DNA of 64,000 nt from Lysinibacter cavernae (GCF_011758565.1 NZ_JAAMOX010000002.1:682001-746000); one strand, 5' to 3'. Counted from the first letter of the stretch, positions 34,096 through 46,333 are shown. Numbers and translations: made by a program. The notes: a model not told the origin generated them from the sequence alone.

Positions 34096-35505
34096 ATGTC
34101 TGACTCTGATGACGTCGTACGGGCATGGTCAACAATTGTTGAAAAACTTGTTGCCGATGAGCGTGTCACACCCGCAATGCGTGGCTTTGTCACACTCGCT
34201 GAGCCCCGTGGAGTGATGGCCGGAACCATCTACCTCGAAGTTCCAAACGATTTCACCAGGAGCATGATCGAGCACCGGCTCAGGGTTCCACTCATGGCAG
34301 CCATCACCGCGGTATCCGTCGACTCCGGTATCACCACGTTTGCAGTTGTGGTGAATCCAGAGATTGAGCCAGAGCAAGAGTCACACCATCAAGCCGCCGA
34401 AGAGCGATTCGAATCAACGACTCCTCCCGAGCCAGTTGTGACGGAAGATCGCGAACCACAGCAGAGCATCGAAGACAGCCGACTCAATCCCAAATACAGC
34501 TTTGACAATTTTGTGATTGGCGGGTCTAACCGTTTCGCACACGCAGCAGCTGTTGCCGTAGCAGAAGCACCGGCCAAGGCGTACAACCCGCTGTTTGTGT
34601 ACGGCGAATCCGGTCTCGGCAAAACTCACCTTCTGCACGCGATCGGTCACTACGCCCAGAGCTTGTACCGGGGTATTCGTGTTCGTTACGTGAGTAGCGA
34701 AGAGTTCACGAACGACTTCATCAACTCGATTGCAAATAACCAGGGCAACCAGTTTCACGCCAGATACCGCAACATCGACATCTTGCTCATCGATGACATC
34801 CAGTTTTTGCAGGGAAAAGCCGAGACCCAGGAAGCGTTTTTCCACACGTTCAACACGTTGCACGATCACAATAAGCAACTCGTGATCACAAGCGACCTCC
34901 CACCAAAACAGCTCACCGGATTCGAAGACCGGATGCGTTCTCGCTTTGAGTGGGGTCTGATCACCGACGTTCAAACCCCAGACCTTGAGACCCGGATCGC
35001 GATTTTGCGCAAGAAGGCGCAAAACGATCAGCTGCAGGTATCTGACGAAATCATGGAGTACATCGCTTCAAAGGCTTCGTCAAATATTCGTGAGCTTGAG
35101 GGAACGCTCATTCGAGTGACCGCCTTTGCGAGCCTCAACCGTCAGGTTGTCGATCTTCCTCTTGTGCAGACAGTGCTCAAAGACCTCATCACCCTTGACG
35201 AAGACAACGTCATTTCGCCAATTGACATCATCAATCACACGGCAGACTATTTCAAGCTTTCTGTTGATGATCTCTACGGATCGTCTCGTTCGCAGACCCT
35301 GGCAACAGCTAGGCAGATTGCCATGTACCTGTGTCGTGAACTGACAAACCTCTCGCTGCCAAAGATTGGCCAGCTCTTTGGTGGACGTGACCACACCACG
35401 GTGATGTATGCCAATAAGAAGATCAGCGAACTGATGAAAGAGCGTCGTTCGATTTACAACCAAGTGACCGAGCTCACAAGCCGCATTAAGCAAACCAACA
35501 GGTAA
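34096..35505 (+). CDS. dnaA: Chromosomal replication initiator protein DnaA
   Basis: 469 residues from the ATG at 34096; a TTG immediately before it is also possible. Domain I occupies about 1-90, an acidic linker about 95-135, and the AAA+ domain begins near 138 (NPKYSFDNFVIGGSNRFAH), with Walker A GESGLGKTHLLHAIG and Walker B LLIDDIQFL. The C-terminal DNA-binding domain carries the signature GGRDHTTVMYANKKI. DnaA binds the boxes in the following intergenic region to open the origin. Confidence 0.98.
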   Translation: MSDSDDVVRAWSTIVEKLVADERVTPAMRGFVTLAEPRGVMAGTIYLEVPNDFTRSMIEHRLRVPLMAAITAVSVDSGITTFAVVVNPEIEPEQESHHQAAEERFESTTPPEPVVTEDREPQQSIEDSRLNPKYSFDNFVIGGSNRFAHAAAVAVAEAPAKAYNPLFVYGESGLGKTHLLHAIGHYAQSLYRGIRVRYVSSEEFTNDFINSIANNQGNQFHARYRNIDILLIDDIQFLQGKAETQEAFFHTFNTLHDHNKQLVITSDLPPKQLTGFEDRMRSRFEWGLITDVQTPDLETRIAILRKKAQNDQLQVSDEIMEYIASKASSNIRELEGTLIRVTAFASLNRQVVDLPLVQTVLKDLITLDEDNVISPIDIINHTADYFKLSVDDLYGSSRSQTLATARQIAMYLCRELTNLSLPKIGQLFGGRDHTTVMYANKKISELMKERRSIYNQVTELTSRIKQTNR

Positions 35506-35996
35506 CAACAGTTAGTGCGTGTGCTTTCCGGTCATCTCCGAGAAAGTTATTGAGCGCCATTAATTAACTAGATATTCATTAATAGTCTTAACCCCTGTGG
35601 AAAATGTGGATAACTCTGTTGAGGCCATATTTCTCTAAGGAACTACAACGGTGTGAGTTGTTGAATTGCTGTAGATTCGCGTCATTCCGCTGTAAAAACG
35701 GCTACGGCGTGTCGGAATCGTTTCCACAAGCAAGGGCCCGATTTCAACAGATTAAGTGAAATCCACAAAAGTTATCCACAAGCGGTGTGGAAACGAGTTA
35801 CAAAAATCCCGCGACGACAGGCTTCTTGGGGATAACAAATTCTTGTAACTCTGTGGAGGGGTGACAGAAAGTTGTCATTTTGACGGGTCAAATTCGAATC
35901 ACAATTGGCACCCAAAAATCGGCAGGCTCCCTCGACCGTGTCGAATATGCAAAGATGATGGTGCCCATTTCTATCAACACCATGTAGGGGTTCCGA
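35506..35996. other. Origin of replication (oriC)
   Basis: The 491-base dnaA-dnaN gap contains DnaA-box sequences on both strands: TGTGGAAAA at 35596, TGTGGATAA at 35605 (perfect), TTTCCACAA at 35721, AAATCCACA at 35759, TTATCCACA at 35772 (perfect) and TGTGGAAAC at 35786. GGGGATAAC at 35828 and TGTGGAGGG at 35852 are weaker. A 30-base AT-rich stretch at 35559-35590 is a candidate unwinding element. Position and content are typical of actinobacterial oriC. Confidence 0.9.
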
Positions 35997-37139
35997 GTGA
36001 AATTTACTGTCAACCGCGATGTCTTCAGCGAAGCTGTGTCCTTCGTTGTCAAGCTATTGCCGCAACGCACGACGTTGCCGCTGCTGAGCGGTGCCCTTAT
36101 CGAGGTCGACGGTTCAACACTCACGATGTCGTCATTTGACTACGAAGTCTCGGCGCGAACCCAGGTTGTTGCTGATGTTGAGGAAAGCGGACGAGCCCTC
36201 GTATCGGGTCGACTGCTCAACGACATTGCGAATAAACTTCCTCAGGCCCCCGTTGTGATTTCAACGGTTGATGGTCGCATCCAAGTCAAATGTGGTTCGG
36301 CATCCTTCAGCCTTCCAGCAATGCCTGTTGACGAATACCCAACGGTTCCCCAGGTGGATACCGTTTCTGGGTTGGTTCCCGGCGACGATTTTGCGACCGC
36401 AATTGCGCAGGTTTCACTTGCCGCTTCAAAAGACGATGTCACTCCGGTGATTACGGGTGTGCAGTTTGAGATCACCGAAAACAATCTTGGACTCATCGCA
36501 ACCGACCGCTACCGCGTAGCAGTCCGAGAGATCGACTGGGAAAACACCATCGCGGCTGAGCAACTTACTGCTCTGGTTCCAGCGCGAATTGTGACCGAGG
36601 TTGGCAAGACCTTTGCTCACAGCAAGACCGTTTCTGTCGCCATTGTGAGCAAGGATGAGCGCGAGCTCATCTCCTTCTCTGCCGACAACAAGACGGTTAC
36701 ATCGCTTCTGATCAAAGGCAATTTCCCTCCCGTTCGCAGGCTCTTTCCCGAAACCGTGGAAAACTATGCGGTTGTTAATACCAACGACCTCATCGAAGCG
36801 ACCAACCGTGTTGGGCTTGTGCTTGAGCGCGAGGCAGCGCTGCGTTTCAGCTTCCGAGAGGGAACCGTCACGCTTGAGGCAGCCGGCTCTGAGGCCGCAC
36901 AGGCGTCCGAGACAATTGATGTTCACTTGGTCGGTGACGACACCGTCGTTTCGTTGAAGCCACAGTTCTTGCTTGACGGATTGCGTTCAGCTCACTCTGA
37001 ATACGCTCGCATTTCGTTTACCAAAACTGACAACCCAAACAAGCCTGGCCCAGTGCTCATTACGAGCCAGACCAGTCGCGACGAGGCAGGGCTCGACAGC
37101 TACAAGTATCTGTTGCAGCCAAACCTCCTGCTGAGATAG
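35997..37139 (+). CDS. dnaN: DNA polymerase III subunit beta (sliding clamp)
   Basis: 380 residues from a GTG. The three-domain clamp pattern is evident from MKFTVNRDVFSEAVSFVVKLLPQRTTLPLLSG and the middle-domain segment VTPVITGVQFE with ATDRYRVA. The C-terminus departs from the usual MPMRL, reading ...YKYLLQPNLLLR, which is common in Actinobacteria. The dimer encircles DNA and tethers polymerase. The start follows oriC and recF begins 61 bases after the stop. Confidence 0.97.
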   Translation: MKFTVNRDVFSEAVSFVVKLLPQRTTLPLLSGALIEVDGSTLTMSSFDYEVSARTQVVADVEESGRALVSGRLLNDIANKLPQAPVVISTVDGRIQVKCGSASFSLPAMPVDEYPTVPQVDTVSGLVPGDDFATAIAQVSLAASKDDVTPVITGVQFEITENNLGLIATDRYRVAVREIDWENTIAAEQLTALVPARIVTEVGKTFAHSKTVSVAIVSKDERELISFSADNKTVTSLLIKGNFPPVRRLFPETVENYAVVNTNDLIEATNRVGLVLEREAALRFSFREGTVTLEAAGSEAAQASETIDVHLVGDDTVVSLKPQFLLDGLRSAHSEYARISFTKTDNPNKPGPVLITSQTSRDEAGLDSYKYLLQPNLLLR

Positions 37140-37200
37140 TTGGGTTCAGGCCGGGGTTGGAACAAATCGGCGCAATACGAACCGGAGTTGGCGAGGTCAC

Positions 37201-38475
37201 ATGAGAGTCACGCACCTCAGCGTTGCTGATTATCGCAATTATGTGACCGCCGAACTCGCGTTGCGGCCAGGACCGAACCTGTTAGTCGGTCGCAACGGCC
37301 AGGGAAAGACCAACTTGGTCGAAGCGATCGGCTATTTTTCGACACTGACTTCCCACCGAGTGAGTGGAGACCAAGCCCTTATTCGTAAGGGCTGCGACTC
37401 GGCGATTGTGCGAATGCGTATTGCTCATCTCGAGCGAGACGTCTTGCTCGAACTGCAGATCAATAGGTCTGGGGCGAACCGCGCGCAGGTAAATCGCGGG
37501 CCAAGTAAGCCTCGGGAATTGCCCCGTTATTTTTCGAGCATCCTGTTTGCTCCAGAAGATCTCAGTATCGTTCGGGGTGACCCCTCGCTTCGGCGCCGGT
37601 TTATGGATGAGCGGATTATTGCCGACTCCCCACGCATGATCAGTGTCCTTTCGGATTATGATCGCGTCGTTAAACAACGAAACACGCTCCTCAAATCGGC
37701 GCGCGCTACTGGTATGAAGGCCGATCAGCTCTCAACCTTGGACGTATGGGATGAGCGGCTCGTTGCGCTCGGTTCCGAAATTATCGATGCGAGAACGGCG
37801 CTTATCCGCGAGCTCGCCGACCCCGTTCGCCGCGCGTATGAGCACATCGCCCACGACGACCACTCCCCTACGCTGACCATCATTCGCAGCATTGATGGTG
37901 CGATCGATTCGGACGGCCAATCGGGGTCTGCATCCAGCCAGGCTTCCTCGATCCAGCCGCCAACCAATCTGGCCGTTCAGACAACGGCCGATCGGTTTCG
38001 GGCGGCGCTTCGCGAATTGCGAAGCAAAGAAATTGATCGGGCGATTACGCTTGTTGGGCCGCACCGTGACGATCTCTTTCTTGAACTCAACGGTCTTCCC
38101 GTCAAGGGCTACGCGAGCCACGGTGAATCCTGGTCGTATGCGCTTGCTCTTCGCCTTGCCTCAGCCCAGCGAGTCCGAGAACGAAGTAACACAGGAGACC
38201 CCGTTCTCATTCTCGACGACGTGTTTGCCGAGTTGGATGTTCGGCGACGCGAGCGCCTCTTGAGCGCAATCTCAACATACGAGCAGGTCATCGTCACCGC
38301 TGCGGTTGCCGACGATGTTCCGGATGGTTTCACGTGGAACACTGTGCATATCCACGGTGGCTCGATTCTTGAATCGGCACACGAGGGGATGCGTCCGCAG
38401 CAGATTGGTCAGCCGGCCGGGTCGGCGGCCGCTGCATCGACCATCATTGGTGATCCAACGGTTGAGAGTCAATAG
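37201..38475 (+). CDS. recF: DNA replication and repair protein RecF
   Basis: 424 residues. Walker A GRNGQGKTNLVEAIGYF starts near residue 30, and the C-terminal signature and Walker B are in SYALALRLASAQ and VLILDDVFAELD. RecF is an SMC-like ATPase that loads RecA at gaps. A Ser/Gln-rich insert (about 236-260) is not part of the usual core. The gene contains a one-mismatch parS sequence at 38326 and its stop codon overlaps the GTG start of the next gene by one base. Confidence 0.95.
   Translation: MRVTHLSVADYRNYVTAELALRPGPNLLVGRNGQGKTNLVEAIGYFSTLTSHRVSGDQALIRKGCDSAIVRMRIAHLERDVLLELQINRSGANRAQVNRGPSKPRELPRYFSSILFAPEDLSIVRGDPSLRRRFMDERIIADSPRMISVLSDYDRVVKQRNTLLKSARATGMKADQLSTLDVWDERLVALGSEIIDARTALIRELADPVRRAYEHIAHDDHSPTLTIIRSIDGAIDSDGQSGSASSQASSIQPPTNLAVQTTADRFRAALRELRSKEIDRAITLVGPHRDDLFLELNGLPVKGYASHGESWSYALALRLASAQRVRERSNTGDPVLILDDVFAELDVRRRERLLSAISTYEQVIVTAAVADDVPDGFTWNTVHIHGGSILESAHEGMRPQQIGQPAGSAAAASTIIGDPTVESQ
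38326..38341. promoter_or_regulatory. parS-like site inside recF
   Basis: GGTTTCACGTGGAACA: the palindromic core GTTTCACGTGAAAC has one substitution (A to G), and the first base also differs. It could be a weaker ParB site or chance coding sequence. Confidence 0.45.
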
Positions 38476-39050
38476 TGTCGAACCAGCAGCTACCTGGCGA
38501 AGAGAATGCCCCGCACCGAAGCGACGACGATACAGTGCCAGCAGCACGCCCGTCGACGTCGGTACCGGCGCACGACGATGACGAACCGACACGCCTCTAC
38601 TTGCATCTCAAAGAAGTTTGGTCGGGTCGGAGGCAACAAAAGCGGCGCAACGCTCGAACGATTGATCCGAGCGATTCCGTTCCATTCGGGAAAGGGCGAG
38701 ATCCTCATTCCCTCGGCTCAACGCTTGGGAACCTCACCGACCAGCTGGGATGGTCACCTCAGCTCTCGCAATCTGAAGTCCTGCTTGGATGGCCGGCCGT
38801 GGTTGGGCCTGAGCTTGCCGACCACGCGACGGCCGTTGACCTTGCCGACGGTGTGCTTATGGTCCAGTGTGATTCGACAGCGTGGGCAACGCAGCTCCGA
38901 TTGATGCGATCAAATATCCTCGAGCGCCTCGCGAACGAGTACCCAGATGCAAAGGTGGAATCGATACGTTTCATCGGCCCCGACGTACCATCCTGGAAAC
39001 ATGGCTTCAGATCAGTTCCAGGGCGCGGTCCGCGCGATACCTACGGCTAA
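38475..39050 (+). CDS. DciA-like DUF721 protein
   Basis: 191 residues from a GTG that overlaps the recF stop codon. After a disordered, acidic and basic N-terminus of about 70 residues, the DUF721/DciA domain is recognisable (WPAVVGPELADHATAVDLADGVLMVQCDSTAWATQLRLM...). DciA is the ancestral helicase-loading/operator protein in most bacteria and interacts with DnaB. The recF-dciA-gyrB order is the standard actinobacterial one. Confidence 0.88.
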   Translation: MSNQQLPGEENAPHRSDDDTVPAARPSTSVPAHDDDEPTRLYLHLKEVWSGRRQQKRRNARTIDPSDSVPFGKGRDPHSLGSTLGNLTDQLGWSPQLSQSEVLLGWPAVVGPELADHATAVDLADGVLMVQCDSTAWATQLRLMRSNILERLANEYPDAKVESIRFIGPDVPSWKHGFRSVPGRGPRDTYG

Positions 39051-39135
39051 GGACACAAAATAGGTCACCGTTGAAATAAACGGGCCTTAGAGGGCCGAAT
39101 AGCCCATAATTCTCAGCTTAACTTGATAGGGTTAA

Positions 39136-41160
<2,025 letters not shown>

Positions 41161-41263
41161 ACGGGCTACGGATGCTGGACCCACGAAGGGCCCCCGACAT
41201 CCACTCCCCCACCTGATCGTTTGGAATACACGACTCGACCCCTAGTGACGAGTGAGAAGAGAC

Positions 41264-43813
41264 ATGGCAGAAGAAATCACAGCAGCACACGACCACGGCA
41301 AGATCAACCAGGTAGACCTGCAGCTCGAAATGCAGCGCAGCTACCTCGACTACGCAATGAGCGTGATCGTTGGACGAGCTCTTCCTGAGGTTCGTGACGG
41401 GCTGAAGCCCGTACACCGCCGCGTAATTTACGCGATGTACGACGGCGGTTACCGCCCAGACCGTGCATTCTCGAAGTGCGCCCGTGTGGTTGGCGACGTC
41501 ATGGGTCAGTTCCACCCGCACGGTGACAGCGCCATTTACGACGCGCTCGTTCGGCTTGTGCAGCCGTGGAGCCTCCGTTACCCGCTCGCACTTGGCCAGG
41601 GAAACTTCGGTTCGCCCGGTAACGATGGCGCTGCTGCCCCCCGGTATACCGAGACCAAGATGGCGCCCCTTGCCCTCGAAATGGTTCGCGACATCGACGA
41701 AGATACCGTTGATTTCCAGGACAACTACGACGGTCGCACGCAAGAGCCTGCGGTGCTGCCAAGCCGCTTCCCCAACCTGCTGGTCAACGGATCCGTTGGT
41801 ATTGCGGTTGGAATGGCTACCAACATCCCACCACACAACCTGCGTGAGGTCTCAGAGGGTGCCCTGTGGCACCTTGCGAACCCGGAGGCGAGCCGCGACG
41901 AGCTGCTTGATGCTCTCATGGAGCGCATCAAGGGACCAGACTTCCCAACGGGAGCCCAGATCCTTGGCACACAGGGCATCAAGGATGCCTACACCACGGG
42001 CCGCGGCTCGATCACGATGCGTGCCGTTGTTAGCGTTGAAGAACTGCAAAACCGCACGTGTCTTGTCATCACCGAGCTGCCATATCAGGTCAACCCTGAC
42101 AACCTGGCGATCAAGATTGCCGACCTTGTCAAGGACGGCAAGATCGGTGGCATCGCCGACATTCGCGACGAGACGAGTGGTCGCACCGGCCAGCGCCTCG
42201 TGATTGTGCTCAAGCGCGACGCGGTTGCCAAGGTTGTACTGAACAACCTGTACAAGCACACGCAGCTGCAAGAAAACTTTGGCGCCAACATGCTCGCGAT
42301 TGTGGATGGCGTGCCTCGCACCCTGCCCATCGACGGCTTTATCACCGCCTGGGTTGCCCACCAGATCGTAGTGATCGTTCGCCGCACGAAGTTCCGACTT
42401 CGCAAGGCTGAAGAACGCATGCACATCCTGCGCGCGTATCTCAAGGCGTTGGATGCGCTCGACGAGGTTATTGCCCTCATCCGCCGCTCCCCCACCGTTG
42501 AGGAAGCCCGCGACGGACTTATGGACCTGCTCAAGGTTGACGAGCTGCAGGCCCGCGCAATCCTCGACCTCCAGCTGCGCCGACTGGCCGCTCTTGAGCA
42601 CCAGAAGATCGTTGAAGAAGCCACGGAGCTTGAAGAAAAGATCAAGGAATACAACCACATCCTTGAGACGCCGGCTCGCCAGCGCGAGATCGTGAGCGAA
42701 GAGCTCACCGAGATCGTTGAGCGTTTTGGCGACGATCGCCGCACCGAAATCATGATGGGTTACGGCGGCGACATGTCGATCGAGGACCTCATCCCTGAAG
42801 AGGAGATGGTGGTGACGGTGACGCGTGGTGGCTACGTCAAGCGCACGCGCAGCGACAACTATCGCAGCCAGCACCGCGGCGGCAAGGGCGTCAAGGGCGC
42901 CCAACTGCGCGCTGACGATATCGTTGAGCACTTCTTCGTGACCACAACGCACCACTGGCTGCTGTTCTTCACCAACTCTGGCCGCGTATACCGCGCAAAG
43001 ACCTACGAGATCCCAGAGGGCGGCCGCGACGCGAAGGGTCAGCACGTCGCAAACCTTCTTGCACTGCAGCCCGACGAGCAGATTACGCAGATTCTTGACA
43101 TTCCAAACTACGAGGCCGCGCAGTACCTGCTGCTCGCGACCCGTGATGGACTCGTGAAGAAGACTGCACTCACCGAGTACGACACCAACCGCTCCGGTGG
43201 CATTATCGCCATCAAGCTTCGCGAGGGCGACGAGCTCGTTTCTGCCCTGCTGGCTAACGACGATTCGGACATCCTGCTGGTGTCGCGTAAGGGCATGTCG
43301 ATTCGCTTCACGGCAAACGACACCGCCCTTCGCCCGATGGGCCGCTCAACGAGTGGCGTTCGGGGCATGGGATTCCGTGAGGGCGATCACCTGCTCGATG
43401 CCAGCCCGGTTGCCGACGACGCCTTTGTGTTTGTGGTTACCGAGGGTGGATACGCCAAGCGCACGTCAGTAGACGAATACCGTGTCCAGAACCGCGGCGG
43501 CTTCGGCGTGAAGGTTGCAAAGCTCGACGAAAACCGTGGCGACCTTGTTGGCGGTCTCATCGTCGACGAGACCGACGAGGTCTTGGTTGTGCTCGCGAGT
43601 GGTAAAGTTGTGCGCTCTGCGGTTGCTGAGGTTCCCGCAAAGGGCCGAAACACCATGGGCGTCGTGTTTGCGAGATTCCCAGACAACGATCGTATTATTG
43701 GAATCGCTCGAAATTCAGAACGTAATCTCGAGACCGAAGATGCCGATGCTGAAGACGCCGAGGGTGGCCCAGCAACGGATGCAACAGAGAAGGACGTAAC
43801 GGATGAGCAATAG
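41264..43813 (+). CDS. gyrA: DNA gyrase subunit A
   Basis: 849 residues from the ATG at 41264, preceded by GAGAAGAGA; a GTG 12 bases earlier is less likely. The catalytic Tyr128 lies in [13 protein letters not shown]. The quinolone-resistance region reads [14 protein letters not shown] with Ser89 and Asp93 unaltered. The C-terminal beta-pinwheel includes the GyrA box as [11 protein letters not shown]. The acidic tail of about 40 residues is typical for Actinobacteria. GyrA cuts and rejoins DNA with GyrB, encoded just upstream. Confidence 0.98.
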   Translation: MAEEITAAHDHGKINQVDLQLEMQRSYLDYAMSVIVGRALPEVRDGLKPVHRRVIYAMYDGGYRPDRAFSKCARVVGDVMGQFHPHGDSAIYDALVRLVQPWSLRYPLALGQGNFGSPGNDGAAAPRYTETKMAPLALEMVRDIDEDTVDFQDNYDGRTQEPAVLPSRFPNLLVNGSVGIAVGMATNIPPHNLREVSEGALWHLANPEASRDELLDALMERIKGPDFPTGAQILGTQGIKDAYTTGRGSITMRAVVSVEELQNRTCLVITELPYQVNPDNLAIKIADLVKDGKIGGIADIRDETSGRTGQRLVIVLKRDAVAKVVLNNLYKHTQLQENFGANMLAIVDGVPRTLPIDGFITAWVAHQIVVIVRRTKFRLRKAEERMHILRAYLKALDALDEVIALIRRSPTVEEARDGLMDLLKVDELQARAILDLQLRRLAALEHQKIVEEATELEEKIKEYNHILETPARQREIVSEELTEIVERFGDDRRTEIMMGYGGDMSIEDLIPEEEMVVTVTRGGYVKRTRSDNYRSQHRGGKGVKGAQLRADDIVEHFFVTTTHHWLLFFTNSGRVYRAKTYEIPEGGRDAKGQHVANLLALQPDEQITQILDIPNYEAAQYLLLATRDGLVKKTALTEYDTNRSGGIIAIKLREGDELVSALLANDDSDILLVSRKGMSIRFTANDTALRPMGRSTSGVRGMGFREGDHLLDASPVADDAFVFVVTEGGYAKRTSVDEYRVQNRGGFGVKVAKLDENRGDLVGGLIVDETDEVLVVLASGKVVRSAVAEVPAKGRNTMGVVFARFPDNDRIIGIARNSERNLETEDADAEDAEGGPATDATEKDVTDEQ

Positions 43814-44213
43814 TGTCGCTGATAAGCTCGCGCATAAATCCCGCAAGAAGGCGCCAGCCAAGCAGGTTCGACTCAAGCTCGTCTACGTAGACTTCTGGTC
43901 TGCGGTCAAGTTTTCGTTCCTCCTGTCCCTGAGCGCGGCCATCATCATGGTCGTTGCGACGTTCCTCGTCTATATGGTGCTGAGCCAGACGGGAATTTTT
44001 GACAAGGTCAACGAGCTGTTCATGGAGATCGTCTCAGGAGACGAATACAACCTCATGAGCTTCCTTGGACTCGCGCAGGTGATGGGATTTGCCATCATCG
44101 TTGCTGTTCTTAACACAATTGTTGGAACAGCTCTCGGTGCAGTTTCCGCCGTAATCTACAACCTCATTGTGAAGATTACGGGCGGATTCCAGCTGGGATT
44201 CACCAGCAGCTAA
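43803..44213 (+). CDS. DUF3566 membrane protein
   Basis: 136 residues. The gene starts 11 bases inside gyrA. A basic N-terminus and two hydrophobic helices surround an acidic loop, matching the DUF3566 proteins that follow gyrA in Actinobacteria (Rv0007 position in M. tuberculosis). The role is not established; mycobacterial work links the family to cell growth or division. It precedes the two tRNA genes. Confidence 0.85.
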   Translation: MSNSVADKLAHKSRKKAPAKQVRLKLVYVDFWSAVKFSFLLSLSAAIIMVVATFLVYMVLSQTGIFDKVNELFMEIVSGDEYNLMSFLGLAQVMGFAIIVAVLNTIVGTALGAVSAVIYNLIVKITGGFQLGFTSS

Positions 44214-44264
44214 AAAAGTTTTCCCCTAGAAATTCCGCGGTTTTTCGCAGAGTTGCTGTCTCGA

Positions 44265-44294
44265 TTGTGACTTCTGCGAAAAATCCGGTAATGT
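44265..44294 (+). promoter_or_regulatory. Putative promoter of the tRNA-Ile/tRNA-Ala pair
   Basis: TTGTGA (44265-44270) and TAATGT (44289-44294) are separated by 18 bases and end 15 bases before tRNA-Ile. The match is fair, not exact. Confidence 0.4.
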
Positions 44295-44309
44295 TTCTTC
44301 GTGGTCAAC

Positions 44310-44383
44310 GGGGCTATAGCTCAGGTGGTTAGAGCGCTTCACTGATAATGAAGAGGTCCCAGGTTCAAGTCCTGGTAGCCCCA
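44310..44383 (+). tRNA. tRNA-Ile (anticodon GAT)
   Basis: 74 bases. The acceptor stem GGGGCTA/TAGCCCC pairs fully, the anticodon loop CTGATAA reads GAT, and the T arm has GGTTCAAGTCC. CCA is not encoded. The tRNA-Ile-tRNA-Ala pair after gyrA is conserved in Actinobacteria. Confidence 0.98.
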
Positions 44384-44435
44384 CAGAGTGTGTATGATAG
44401 AACGGTTGCGTTCTTGAAATGCGGCTCACCCGTAA

Positions 44436-44508
44436 GGGGCCTTAACTCAGTTGGTAGAGTGCCTGCTTTGCAAGCAGGATGTCAGGAGTTCGATTCTCCT
44501 AGGCTCCA
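44436..44508 (+). tRNA. tRNA-Ala (anticodon TGC)
   Basis: 73 bases. The acceptor stem GGGGCCT/AGGCTCC includes the G3:U70 wobble pair that is the identity element for alanyl-tRNA synthetase. The anticodon loop TTTGCAA reads TGC and the T loop is GTTCGATTC. It is 52 bases after tRNA-Ile and followed by a terminator. Confidence 0.98.
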
Positions 44509-44519
44509 CAGGAAAGAAA

Positions 44520-44550
44520 CAGAAACCCCGCCCAAGTGGCGGGGTTTCTG
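44520..44550 (+). terminator. Terminator of the tRNA pair
   Basis: Perfect 13-base arms CAGAAACCCCGCC / GGCGGGGTTTCTG around a 5-base loop directly after tRNA-Ala. The T run is part of the arm (GTTTCTG). Confidence 0.85.
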
Positions 44551-44559
44551 CGTATGCGG

Positions 44560-44690
44560 CCTCAGCGCTTGTGGCCCCTGTTGGCGCCCCATGTAGTGGC
44601 CCCATGCTGGCGGCCTCCTGTGTTAGTCACCCCTTGTTGGTGGCCCCTGTTTAGTCGCCCCCATGTTCGAGTCACTCCCCACCACCCAGA
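44560..44690. repeat. Degenerate GTGGCCCC repeats in the tRNA-downstream gap
   Basis: The words GTGGCCCCTG, GTGGCCCCATG, GTCACCCCTTG, GTGGCCCCTG and GTCGCCCCCATG occur at intervals of about 20 bases. The repeat is decayed. No gene is supported between 44551 and 45047; the rest of the gap holds the palindrome at 44714 and a terminator. Confidence 0.5.
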
Positions 44691-44713
44691 ACATTCCACC
44701 ACCCGCAATCGAC

Positions 44714-44761
44714 GGCGGGAAATCCACCCTATTTTTCGCGGAGGGCGGTGGATTTCCCGCC
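44714..44761. repeat. GC-rich palindrome in the tRNA-Ala/45048 gap
   Basis: Perfect 15-base arms GGCGGGAAATCCACC (44714-44728) and GGTGGATTTCCCGCC (44747-44761). The pairing continues outward with one mismatch, and CCCT/AGGG pairs partly inside. It resembles the elements at 773 and 21396. A proper terminator for each flanking gene is present elsewhere, so this copy has no obvious termination role. Confidence 0.65.
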
Positions 44762-44955
44762 GCCGATCGTCAACCGCAATGGTTGGGTCAGGGGGAGCAT
44801 GATGTTGTGTGTCCTTGGGGGTTACAGGCATGCGTATGGAATTACTGGATGGGGGCTGGCACCGCATGGGCATCCTATAAAAACGACTGGGTGGTGATCG
44901 TTGGACACAACACTCCCCACACCTGGCGCGTACGGCGCATTTGGCGCATTAAACG

Positions 44956-44985
44956 ACTGAACCCACCCCGGAGGGTGGGTTCAGT
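44956..44985. terminator. Terminator for the leftward gene at 45048
   Basis: Perfect 13-base arms ACTGAACCCACCC / GGGTGGGTTCAGT around CCGG-type loop bases, 62 bases past the stop codon. On the minus strand CGTTTAAT follows, a weak T run. Confidence 0.75.
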
Positions 44986-45047
44986 TCTAAAACTCGCTCA
45001 GGCGGCGATTTACGAGTTCTACTCGCGCGTGCCGCCGACGTTGAGGT

Positions 45048-45605
45048 CTATTCGGCGTCGTCGGCCGCGATCCAGAGCTCATCATCAGCGCGGAAGGTCT
45101 GCCACAGGGCATAGCCAACACCAACAGCCGCGGCGACGCCGAGTCCGATGGCGAAGAAGCTTCCTGCTGAGCGGCGCTTCGGCTGCTTGACCTTGAGGCC
45201 GGCGCGATCGCCAAGCTTCACAAGGCTGTCGGAGGCGCGACGAGCGCGGGGGCTGTCTGCAGCCTCGAGCGCATTTACTGCGCTGATGAGGGCGGCCGTC
45301 ACAGCGGGTGCCGCGGTGCGACGGATGGTCTCCGCTGCCTGGCGTGCGCTGCGAACGCCCCGATCGACCGTTGGTCGAACGGTGTCATACGCTTCGTTGA
45401 CCTTTGGGGCAACGTATTCGTCTGACAGGTGTTTTGCTTGAACGCCTGCTTCGAGCATGACGTCCTTTGCACGATCGAGAACAATCTTCTGATCGTTGAG
45501 TACGTCTTCTGCGTACGACTTGAGCTTCTTAAGTTCGCGTTTGCGCTTGCGTGAGAGCGACACAGTGGGTTCCTCCGCTTCTAATCGGCGCTTGTTGATG
45601 GGCAT
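45048..45605 (-). CDS. Hypothetical protein with C-terminal transmembrane helix
   Basis: 185 residues. The N-terminus is strongly basic (RKRKRELKKLK). A long helical, Ala-rich central region (about 25-125) looks coiled-coil or amphipathic, and a transmembrane helix occurs at about 146-167 (GSFFAIGLGVAAAVGVGYALW) before an acidic tail (DDELWIAADDAE). I do not recognise a family. The position, between the gyrA tRNAs and ppiA, is one where Actinobacteria often carry a small membrane gene. Confidence 0.7.
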   Translation of the reverse strand: MPINKRRLEAEEPTVSLSRKRKRELKKLKSYAEDVLNDQKIVLDRAKDVMLEAGVQAKHLSDEYVAPKVNEAYDTVRPTVDRGVRSARQAAETIRRTAAPAVTAALISAVNALEAADSPRARRASDSLVKLGDRAGLKVKQPKRRSAGSFFAIGLGVAAAVGVGYALWQTFRADDELWIAADDAE

Positions 45606-45814
45606 CTACGCCTAATAATTCAACGCTACACCGAATCACGTCCTCATGGCATCAGCGTCGCCATGCTCTTTGCGCACTCCCACCGTGTTCACACCCTGAT
45701 TGCCCGTTTTCTCGTTTGGTGCAAACAAAGTCGCCAACGGGATGTTCGCTGACAGGTGATCGCCGCCCAGCGTCGAGACCGGCATTTGTCCGGGTCCGCA
45801 AGTAGAATCGAGCC

Positions 45815-46324
45815 ATGGCTCAACACACTGCAGTAGCAACCCTCGACACTAACCACGGCACGATTGTCATCAACCTGTTTGGTGACCACGCCCCGAAGAC
45901 GGTAAAGAACTTCACCGATCTCGCCGAAAAAGACTTTTACAACGGCGTGATCTTCCACCGCATCATCCCTGGCTTCATGATTCAGGGTGGAGACCCAACA
46001 GGTACGGGCACTGGCGGCCCCGGATACACCTTCGACGACGAGATTCACCCAGAGCTCGGGTTCAGCGAGCCCTACATCCTTGCAATGGCTAACGCTGGCA
46101 AGCGTCCCGACTCGTTTGGCAAGCTCGCCGGAACCAACGGTTCGCAGTTCTTCATCACGGTTGGTGACACCGACTGGCTGCGTGGCAAGCACACGATCTT
46201 CGGCGAGGTAGCCGACGACGCCTCGAAGGCAGTTGTCGACGCAATCGCGGCCGTGCCAACGCGCGGGGCAGATAAGCCGGTTGACGACGTCGTCATCAAC
46301 AGCGTCACGATCGAAGCGGTCTAG
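45815..46324 (+). CDS. ppiA: Peptidyl-prolyl cis-trans isomerase, cyclophilin type
   Basis: 169 residues. Cyclophilin landmarks are NGVIFHRIIPGFMIQGGDPTGTGTGGPGY, the SQFFIT motif and WLRGKHTIFGEV. No signal peptide, so cytoplasmic. It catalyses proline isomerisation in protein folding. The gene occupies the ppiA position (Rv0009 in M. tuberculosis) and precedes the rhomboid gene by 9 bases. The 210-base gap upstream shows no other feature. Confidence 0.95.
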   Translation: MAQHTAVATLDTNHGTIVINLFGDHAPKTVKNFTDLAEKDFYNGVIFHRIIPGFMIQGGDPTGTGTGGPGYTFDDEIHPELGFSEPYILAMANAGKRPDSFGKLAGTNGSQFFITVGDTDWLRGKHTIFGEVADDASKAVVDAIAAVPTRGADKPVDDVVINSVTIEAV

Positions 46325-46333
46325 GTTTTATTC

